This document shows positions 1 to 5,066 of a stretch of 7,585 nucleotides of DNA, piece after piece. Origin of the DNA: Chloroflexota bacterium (GTDB lineage Bacteria; Chloroflexota; Limnocylindria; Limnocylindrales; CSP1-4). Below the pieces are notes generated by a model. It saw nothing but the letters and a program-made list of their open reading frames with translations. It had not been told where the DNA came from and searched no databases. Location: contig JAKAMV010000482.1 in NCBI GenBank assembly GCA_021812735.1, positions 1 to 7,585 of the forward strand, read 5' to 3'. Made by a program: the position numbers and the translations under genes. How positions within the stretch are numbered: position 1 is the first letter of the stretch; each line of letters starts with the position of its first letter.

Positions 1-2
1 GC

Positions 3-845
3 GACGCGTACCGCGAGGGCATCGCCGCGCCCGACGCCGAGTGTCTCGTCTGCGGCAGCACCGACGTCGCCAAGAGCGGCCGTCGGCTGATGCCGATGTT
101 CGGGTTCGTCGGCGAGAGCGCGAGCACGCAGGTCGGCGACGCGCCGATCCTGCGCCGGTCCTCGATCCGGTCCTGGTTCGGCGACTACGACACCGAGGGC
201 AGGGAGCGACCGTTCGGCCCGCTCGACGGCGTCGAGGCCGCCATGGCCGACGGCCGGACGAGCCGCCAGGGCCGCATCGTGATCATGAACCAGGGCCCGG
301 GCGGCCGCGGCTTCGGGATCTGCTCGACCTGCGGCCGCGGCACCCCGCGCCCGGCCAAGCCCGCCAAGAAGGAGAAGCCCCACGCCAACCTGTGGAACGG
401 GCGCGAGTGCAAGGGCGGCCTCCGGACCTACCAACTCGGCTACGACCTGCTGACCGACGTGTTCGAGCTCCGGCTGGCCGGGCCGCGGCGGGGCGTCGAG
501 GCGCTGCGCAGCCTTCTGTACGCCCTGCTCGAGGGCGCGGGCGCGCTCGGGATCAAGCGCGACGAGGTCGACGGCACGCTGCACTCCCACGCGGTCGAGG
601 CGAGCCCGTCGCTGATCTTCTACGACACGGTGCCCGGCGGGGCGGGCCACGCCCGCCGGATCGCGAGGGCCCTGCCCGAGGTGGTCCGCGCCGCCCGCGC
701 GCGGGTGGACGCCTGCACCTGCGGGCTCGAGACCTCGTGCTACGGGTGCCTCCGCTCGTACTCCAACCAGATTTTCCACGACGCACTCTCGCGGGGCGAG
801 GCGCAGGCCCTCCTGGTGGCCCTGGAGGCCGGCCTCCTACGATGA
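3..845 (+). CDS. DEAD/DEAH-type helicase, C-terminal DUF1998 part (5' end outside window); DruE-like candidate
   Basis: The reading frame is open from the left edge, so this is the last 280 codons of a longer gene; the ATG codons at 90 and 96 are internal. Two cysteine pairs are visible, CLVC at fragment residues 14-17 and CSTC at 107-110, with another Cys at 136. They are followed by a typical DUF1998 core: TDVFELRL, SLLYALLEGA, DGTLHSHAVE, FYDTVPGGAGHARR, then the cysteine cluster CTCGLETSCYGCLRSY (Cys at fragment 238, 240, 246, 249) and NQIFHDALSRGEA. In characterised DUF1998 helicases such as MrfA this four-Cys cluster binds zinc. The superfamily 2 helicase motifs would lie upstream. DUF1998 also occurs in DrmB (DISARM) and DruE (Druantia); the partner gene favours a Druantia-like setting, but that is inference. 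The stop overlaps the next start as ATGA, implying one operon and coupled translation. The domain call is firm, the system name is not. Confidence 0.88.
   Translation, partial: DAYREGIAAPDAECLVCGSTDVAKSGRRLMPMFGFVGESASTQVGDAPILRRSSIRSWFGDYDTEGRERPFGPLDGVEAAMADGRTSRQGRIVIMNQGPGGRGFGICSTCGRGTPRPAKPAKKEKPHANLWNGRECKGGLRTYQLGYDLLTDVFELRLAGPRRGVEALRSLLYALLEGAGALGIKRDEVDGTLHSHAVEASPSLIFYDTVPGGAGHARRIARALPEVVRAARARVDACTCGLETSCYGCLRSYSNQIFHDALSRGEAQALLVALEAGLLR
824..837 (+). promoter_or_regulatory. Shine-Dalgarno inside a perfect palindrome, before the 1002-aa gene
   Basis: GGAGG at 824-828 is the best ribosome site for the ATG at 842, 13 bases away, which is somewhat long. It is half of a perfect 14-base palindrome, ggaggccggcctcc, so the mRNA can fold into a 5-bp stem (GGAGG with CCTCC) around a CCGG loop that hides the site. 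With the ATGA overlap this suggests that translation of the downstream gene depends on ribosomes finishing the helicase. The stretch also codes for LEAGLL, so the palindrome could be a by-product of high-GC codon use. Confidence 0.4.
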
Positions 846-3800
846 CCGGCGTCGAGGGCAGGGCGGCCGCGGACGACCTCGAGGCCGAGGTCCGCGAACG
901 GCTCCGCGGCCACCGGCTCGTGTGCGAGGTGGACTGGGAGCCCGGGATCCTTCAGGAGATCAAGCCCGCGGTCTACCTCGACTGGTACTGCGAGCAGTCG
1001 GGCCTCATGGGGTACGGCCGGCACCCGGCGCTCCTCGTGCTTTACCTCGTGCTGACCGGGCGGGAGGCGTACGACGGCGAGTTCTGGCCGCACACGATCA
1101 TGGGCGCGGAGGGCCGAGTCCTCGCCGGGCGCTACCTCGAGGCCTCCCTCCGGCGTCTGAGCCTCGAGCGGTTCCCGCAGTTCGCGGCCGAGCGGGCCCT
1201 GCGGTTCGTCGCCCCGGTCCTCGCGCACGGCGGCATCCCGCAGGCGTACGTCCTGCCCTTCCTGCGCGACGTGATGCTGCCGGCGATGGCCCGCGGCGAG
1301 GGCGGGACCGGGGCCGACCACATCGCGCGCTGGCGGCACCGGCGGCCGGCCGGTATGCCGCAGCCGGTGCGGCGCTACCTGCTCTACGGGGGCGAGACCG
1401 CGACCGACTTCCTCGACCGGTGCCTCGACCTGCCGCGGATCGGCCAGGACGCGCTCCGGGCGGAGCCCGCCGCGGCCGGGCTGCCCCGGAACGTCGTGGA
1501 GGCGTTCCTCGCGCTCCCGTCGCAGGCGATCGCGCCGGTGCTGCGCGTCCCTGCGCCGTCGGTCCGGATCGACGTCTGGTCGCGCCGCGGTCCCGAGCTC
1601 GTGCTGCCGGCGGTGGGCCGCGACCTCGCCGCGAACCTCGTCTGGACGGTCGAGGACGGTGCCGGCCGCCGCCGCGAGGCCGCCCTGCCGCACCGCGAGA
1701 CGGTGGTCCCGCTGTCCCCGGCCGGCGGCTGGGATGCGACCGCGAGGACGGGCGGCCACACCCTGCGCCACACCTTCGAGTGCTTCGCCGAGAGCCCGGT
1801 CGTGTGCTTCGACGGCGAGGGGCGCTACGTCGCGGACACGGGCTCGCTGCGCGCCGACCAGATCTGGGCACTCATGCCGGCCGGGGTCAGCCTCGCCCGG
1901 TCGGACGGCGACGGCGTCCAGCACGCGCTCGCCGCGACCGACGAGGGCGAGCGCCCAGTCGGGCACTGGGCGGGCCACAGGCTCGAGCGCTTCGACCTCG
2001 CGGGCGTGGAGCTGCTCCTGGTGTGCCGGGGCGGCGCGGTCGAGTCCCGCATCCCCGTGTACCGGCCGGGCGCGGGTGCCGAGGTCGTCGGCGTGCCGGT
2101 GGCAGACGTGCGCTCGATCGACGACCTCCCGGTGTACGACGCGATTCCCTCGCTGTCGCTGCCGCCGTGGGGCACCTGGCAGGTCGCGCTCGTCGGCGAG
2201 GACGACGCCGGCGTGTGGTCCGTCACCCCGAGGAACGACGCGCGCGAGACGCTCGACCTCGACACGGGGAGGCCGCCGTTCGGCCGCTACGAGGTCATCG
2301 CCCGCGGCCCGCGGCTCGGCCGCGACCTGCGGGCGGCGTTCGCGGTGGTCCCCGGCCTGCGCGTCGAGGTCCCGGAGGAGCCGCTCGCGACCGGCGAGAC
2401 GGAGGCCGCGGTGGCCGCCGCGGCGGCCCCGGGCATCGGGCTCGCCGGGAGGCCCGCCGGCGAGCCGGTGTCCCTGATGATCGACGCCGAGGCCGGCGTA
2501 CAGGAGCTCTGGGCGTGGCTGGGCCACCGCAAGACGAGCCTGCTCGTCCGGGTCCGGGTCCTGCGCTGGGGCTTCCGCCGGGCCGACGGGTCGCTCGACC
2601 TGGGGCGCGCGCCGCTTCCCCTCGACCCAGAGCGCGTCGGGCTCGAGGACGTCGCGCTCGTCGTGACCGGCCGCCCGGGCCGGGGCGTGCGGTTCCACCT
2701 CGAGGGCGACGGCGAGCGGCTCGCCGACGAGGCCCGCCCGATCACCGCGGACGGCCAGTCCACGCTTCCGCTCATGGTGCTCCGGGAGACCATCCGGGAG
2801 CACCGCGACCGACGCCTCGCGCTGGGCCTCGAGACCGGCGGCCTGCTCGCCCGGGCCGCGGCGTACGAGCCCCCGCCGCCGCCAGTGCCGCCGCGCCCCC
2901 GCCCCGGGGAGTTCGTCCGGGCGCGCGTCGTCGGTCCGGACCGCGCCGGCCTGGCGGTGGCGGGCCCCGGCTGGCAGGGCCTCGTCCGGCGGTTCCGCCT
3001 GGTCGGCCAGCCCGAGGACTACGCGCCGGGCTCAGAGGTGGCCGGGTGGGTCGAGCGCGACGACGGGACGCTGCTCATCGACCTGCGGCCGTTCGACCCC
3101 GGCCGCTTCCGGGTCGGCATGACCGTGCGCGGCCGCGTCGTCAACGCGTCTGACCGCGGCGTCGTGCTCGACCTCGGCGGCACGGACGGCCGGGTCATGG
3201 CCGACCGGCTGCCCGCCGGTCGCGCGCCGACCTCGTACCGGATGGGCGACGAGGTCGAGGCCCGAGTGATCGACGTCCAGCAGCACGAGCGCTGGTTCAA
3301 GCTCGCCGTCGCCCCGTTCGACACGCGCGGCCTCCAGGCGGGCGAGGTGGTCGAGGCGCGGGTCGCGCGGACGACGCACCACGCGGCCTTCCTCGACGTC
3401 CGCGGGCTCGTCGGGTTCGTGCCCGAGGACGAGTTCGGCCCGCGCCCCCCGGCCACCGGCGAGACGGTGAGGGCGTGGGTCGTCCGGCTCGACACGCGGC
3501 GCGAGAGCGTGGTGTGCTCGCTGCGGCCATTCGACGCGGGCGGCCTGTCGGTCGGCAGCGAGTGCCAGGCGCTCGTGACCTCCGCCGGGCCCGCCCAAGT
3601 CGCGGTCGACCTGCCGGGCGGGCTGCGGGGGACCATCACCGAGCGGGGCCTGCCGCCGCACCTCGTCGGGTCCGCCGACCGCCACCTCCGTCCCGGGACG
3701 CGGATCCCGGTGATGATCCGCGACGTCAACCCGCGGACGCGCTGGATCGAGTGCGCCTACCGCCCGGCAGAGTACGCGTTCGGCGACGATGATGGCCCCG

Positions 3801-3850
3801 CCTCGTCGCCGTTCGCGGACATCCAGCTGAAGTTGGATGCGCGACGTTGA
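842..3850 (+). CDS. 1002-aa defence-island protein: DruH/STY4851-like N-terminal region plus four C-terminal S1-like repeats
   Basis: The start is the ATG overlapping the helicase stop (ATGA); the frame is open back to 41 but the region before 842 is coding in another frame. Residues 1-235 are largely helical, with HPALLVLYLVL (61-71), a YDGEFWPH motif (77-84), and AHGGIP (128-133). This resembles the STY4851/ECs_5259 family (DruH of Druantia type III, also YjiT) as I remember it. Residues 235-680 look beta-rich, including GTWQVALVGEDDAGVW (444-459) and a VVPGL segment (502-506). A proline-rich linker follows (677-688). Residues 689-975 form four S1/OB-like repeats, each about 70 residues; a shared PFD occurs at 750-752, 825-827 and 896-898. 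Clearest is repeat 2: VGMTVRGRVVNASDRGVVLDLGG (758-780). S1 domains usually bind RNA or single-stranded DNA, so the tail may sense nucleic acid for the helicase partner. No signal peptide, membrane segment or nuclease motif is seen. The gene is solid, the repeat call good, the DruH link tentative. Confidence 0.85.
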   Translation: MTGVEGRAAADDLEAEVRERLRGHRLVCEVDWEPGILQEIKPAVYLDWYCEQSGLMGYGRHPALLVLYLVLTGREAYDGEFWPHTIMGAEGRVLAGRYLEASLRRLSLERFPQFAAERALRFVAPVLAHGGIPQAYVLPFLRDVMLPAMARGEGGTGADHIARWRHRRPAGMPQPVRRYLLYGGETATDFLDRCLDLPRIGQDALRAEPAAAGLPRNVVEAFLALPSQAIAPVLRVPAPSVRIDVWSRRGPELVLPAVGRDLAANLVWTVEDGAGRRREAALPHRETVVPLSPAGGWDATARTGGHTLRHTFECFAESPVVCFDGEGRYVADTGSLRADQIWALMPAGVSLARSDGDGVQHALAATDEGERPVGHWAGHRLERFDLAGVELLLVCRGGAVESRIPVYRPGAGAEVVGVPVADVRSIDDLPVYDAIPSLSLPPWGTWQVALVGEDDAGVWSVTPRNDARETLDLDTGRPPFGRYEVIARGPRLGRDLRAAFAVVPGLRVEVPEEPLATGETEAAVAAAAAPGIGLAGRPAGEPVSLMIDAEAGVQELWAWLGHRKTSLLVRVRVLRWGFRRADGSLDLGRAPLPLDPERVGLEDVALVVTGRPGRGVRFHLEGDGERLADEARPITADGQSTLPLMVLRETIREHRDRRLALGLETGGLLARAAAYEPPPPPVPPRPRPGEFVRARVVGPDRAGLAVAGPGWQGLVRRFRLVGQPEDYAPGSEVAGWVERDDGTLLIDLRPFDPGRFRVGMTVRGRVVNASDRGVVLDLGGTDGRVMADRLPAGRAPTSYRMGDEVEARVIDVQQHERWFKLAVAPFDTRGLQAGEVVEARVARTTHHAAFLDVRGLVGFVPEDEFGPRPPATGETVRAWVVRLDTRRESVVCSLRPFDAGGLSVGSECQALVTSAGPAQVAVDLPGGLRGTITERGLPPHLVGSADRHLRPGTRIPVMIRDVNPRTRWIECAYRPAEYAFGDDDGPASSPFADIQLKLDARR
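2900..3766 (+). other. Four tandem S1/OB-like repeats within the 1002-aa protein
   Basis: The encoded repeats are at about residues 687-752, 756-827, 829-898 and 901-975. Each begins with a G-x-x-V-x-A/G-x-V type first strand (GEFVRARVV, GMTVRGRVV, GEVVEARVA, GSECQALVT), continues through a glycine-rich middle with a GLV or GRV turn, and the first three end in a hydrophobic strand followed by PFD. The spacing and pattern match S1-type OB folds. The first and fourth copies are more diverged. Identification is by eye. Confidence 0.65.
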
Positions 3851-3895
3851 TTTCCGCGGCCTCGAACTCGCTGCAACAGCAACGGGTGAGCCTGA

Positions 3896-4081
3896 TTGAG
3901 ATCGGCAAGAGGCGCGGAGCCAGTCCGGCAGGAGGTGGACCTCACGGGGGTCAACTGCCCGTCGGCCCACAGGATCCCGAGCTACTCCCAGGCCCTCGTC
4001 CGATACCACGCGACTCACAGGCTCTTGCCGATCCTGCCGCCCGGCTGCTCATGGGTCGAGCCGTACGAAGTGGGCAGTTGA
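3896..4081 (+). CDS. Candidate small protein (up to 61 aa) or 3' remnant of a gene; function unknown
   Basis: I do not recognise this product. Support is compositional: over the 55 codons from 3914 to 4078 I count G+C of about 65% at codon position 1, 51% at position 2 and 89% at position 3, the usual pattern for a real gene in a high-GC genome. The encoded tail contains CPSAHRIPSYSQALVRYH and RLLPILPPGCSWVEPYEVGS. The start is unclear. TTG at 3896 has GGGTGAG five bases upstream, but its first codons include rare AGA; GTG at 3935 would give 48 residues but has no properly spaced ribosome site. The in-frame stop at 3893 rules out a longer version. It could be a small accessory gene of the left-hand operon (46 bases after the S1 gene), or the leftover end of a deleted gene. 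No signal peptide or membrane helix is apparent. Confidence 0.4.
   Translation: MRSARGAEPVRQEVDLTGVNCPSAHRIPSYSQALVRYHATHRLLPILPPGCSWVEPYEVGS
3900..4033. repeat. 12-bp inverted repeat (arms 3900-3911 and 4022-4033)
   Basis: gatcggcaagag at 3900-3911 is the exact reverse complement of ctcttgccgatc at 4022-4033, separated by 110 bases. The left arm, extended to 14 bases (gatcggcaagaggc, 3900-3913), recurs in direct orientation inside the TIR gene at 4527-4540. Confidence 0.6.
3951..4081. repeat. 10-bp inverted repeat (arms 3951-3960 and 4072-4081)
   Basis: tcaactgccc at 3951-3960 is the exact reverse complement of gggcagttga at 4072-4081. The arms interleave with those of the 12-bp repeat (order A, B, A', B'), with A to B and A' to B' spaced almost equally (51 and 50 bases). 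The right arm overlaps the hairpin at 4072-4090. Confidence 0.5.
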
Positions 4082-4090
4082 GCACTGCCT
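4072..4090. terminator. Weak hairpin between convergent operons, possible bidirectional terminator
   Basis: GGCAGT at 4073-4078 pairs with ACTGCC at 4084-4089 around a five-base loop, plus one possible G-U pair at the base. On the minus strand it begins 14 bases after the TIR gene stop; on the plus strand it overlaps the stop of the candidate small frame. There is no U-run on either side, so as an intrinsic terminator it would be poor. Position is the main support. Confidence 0.25.
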
Positions 4091-4103
4091 TAACGCCGTG
4101 CCG

Positions 4104-5066
4104 CTACGACGCACCCAACGAACCACGCGAATGCCAGTCGGTGCCGGTCGTGTCCACTTCGAGCCCGGCCGTCGCGAGCCGCTGCGCGAGGTCTTGACGA
4201 CGCTCGGTTGAGTTGTCAAGGCGGAGCACGTGCCGGCCGCCAATGTCCGAGAACGGGCGACACCTTCCGAGTTCTACGAGTACGGTGCGGTTCTCATCCC
4301 ACGCCATCGCCATGCCCGCCTCGAAGAGAACGTTGGGGCGCGCCTGGGGTGTGAGCTCTGTCTCGTGCTGTGGGTCGCCGGGCCTGCGGTAGGGCGTCCG
4401 GAGCTGCGCTTCATCGTCCGGCGTCATCAACACCAGGACGGCTTGGGCTCGGCGGAAGGCGGCGTTCAGGATGTCGCCAACGTACGGTGATGGACGCCCA
4501 GTCGCGAGGACGGCCTGCGACCACTCGATCGGCAAGAGGCCGAGCGATCGAAGGAAATCGAAGATCGCGTCACGGGCGGCTTCATTCCGACCGTGAATAA
4601 CGAACACCGCGCGTCGATCGGGCCCGGGCGACTCTCCATCACCAGGAGATCCCTCCTTCGCCGATGGCTCGGGCTGGAGGCGGCGACGGTCGCTTGCCTC
4701 AGCGAACAAACCCAGCTCGAAGATCGCCGCGTCGATGTAGCCGATTGCCGTCTCAACTCCGCCTACGAAGGCTCGCTCCCAGGCGCTTGCAGGGGTATCG
4801 GCCGTGAACATCATCAGCCCGTAGCGGTTCGATCGCATCTTGCCGGCCAGTTCGGAGTCCACGCCAAGCACACGGTTCAAGACCGCTTGGACCTTCGCCT
4901 TCCATGCCTCGCGTGCGGCCTCTCCGGCCTGGTACAACGCCATCGCGTTGATCGCTTCCTGCTTCAGCTCCTCCAATCGGGTGATTGCGATGGCTGGCTC
5001 CATGACCGGGCCTAGCATCTCCGGAGCCTCCCGTCGCCCTGGGCGAGAAGTACGCGGTTTGTTCAT
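4104..5066 (-). CDS. TIR-like (CAP12/PF10137-type) effector with helical N-terminal domain, coupled to hsdR
   Basis: This is a 320-residue, probably cytosolic protein. ATG at 5066 is chosen because it overlaps the hsdR stop (ATGA) and has GAGGTG eight bases upstream; Met17 is a weaker alternative. Residues 20-125 form a helical domain with conserved-looking Trp and Phe positions (AWKAKVQAVL 54-63, FVGGVETAI 100-108), which in this family may serve as sensor or oligomerisation region. A charged, flexible linker (126-150) leads to the TIR-like domain: AVFVIHGRN (153-161), PIEWSQA (179-185), SPYVGDIL (193-200), VLVLMTPDDEA (210-220), QARPNVLFEAGMA (241-253), TVLVELG (261-267), and a typical end GTDWHSRG. 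Related TIR domains cleave NAD+ or bind cyclic nucleotides; here activity is inferred. Asp198 sits where I align the catalytic Glu of such domains. The coupling with hsdR suggests an abortive-infection arm triggered around restriction. Its G+C is lower than in the left-hand genes. Confidence 0.88.
   Translation of the reverse strand: MNKPRTSRPGRREAPEMLGPVMEPAIAITRLEELKQEAINAMALYQAGEAAREAWKAKVQAVLNRVLGVDSELAGKMRSNRYGLMMFTADTPASAWERAFVGGVETAIGYIDAAIFELGLFAEASDRRRLQPEPSAKEGSPGDGESPGPDRRAVFVIHGRNEAARDAIFDFLRSLGLLPIEWSQAVLATGRPSPYVGDILNAAFRRAQAVLVLMTPDDEAQLRTPYRRPGDPQHETELTPQARPNVLFEAGMAMAWDENRTVLVELGRCRPFSDIGGRHVLRLDNSTERRQDLAQRLATAGLEVDTTGTDWHSRGSLGAS

Larger units (their letters stand above)
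3851..4103. other. Convergent intergenic region, lower G+C, interleaved inverted repeats
   Basis: This lies between the 3' ends of the plus-strand helicase/S1 operon and the minus-strand restriction/TIR operon. Its G+C is visibly lower than in the left-hand genes. It contains a candidate small reading frame ending at 4081, a 12-bp inverted repeat (3900-3911 with 4022-4033), a 10-bp inverted repeat (3951-3960 with 4072-4081) and a hairpin at 4072-4090. No tRNA, promoter or strong U-tailed terminator was found. No clear terminator follows the S1 gene directly. Confidence 0.7.

Noticed and set aside
41..841. N-terminal extension of the 1002-aa protein (open frame reaching back to 41)
   Set aside because: This stretch is clearly coding in another frame for the DUF1998 domain. 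The extension is arginine/proline-rich low-complexity translation, and ATG 842 forms a standard ATGA overlap.
3..845. DISARM DrmB as the identity of the DUF1998 protein
   Set aside because: The domain fits, but no DISARM partner (drmA, drmC or methylase) is visible downstream and the next protein is DruH-like. The upstream part would decide it, so it is kept only as an alternative.
2395..2440. GCC/GCG-rich stretch as a tandem DNA repeat
   Set aside because: It encodes an alanine run in the protein (AAVAAAAAP) and has no regular unit beyond high-GC codon bias.
740..2803. 687-aa minus-strand open frame
   Set aside because: It is antisense to a recognisable protein, its translation is rich in Arg/Pro/Glu/His without domains, and long antisense frames are normal at this G+C.
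922..3153. 743-aa plus-strand frame inside the 1002-aa gene
   Set aside because: It is an out-of-frame shadow made mostly of Arg, Ala, Pro and Gly.
3032..4018. 328-aa minus-strand frame crossing the end of the S1 gene and the spacer
   Set aside because: Mostly antisense to the S1 repeats with no domain. The part in the spacer has worse codon-position bias than the plus-strand small frame.
3847..4197. 116-aa plus-strand frame starting at TTG 3847 across the spacer
   Set aside because: It runs into the TIR gene antisense. The codon-position G+C signal in the spacer belongs to the frame ending at 4081, not to this one.
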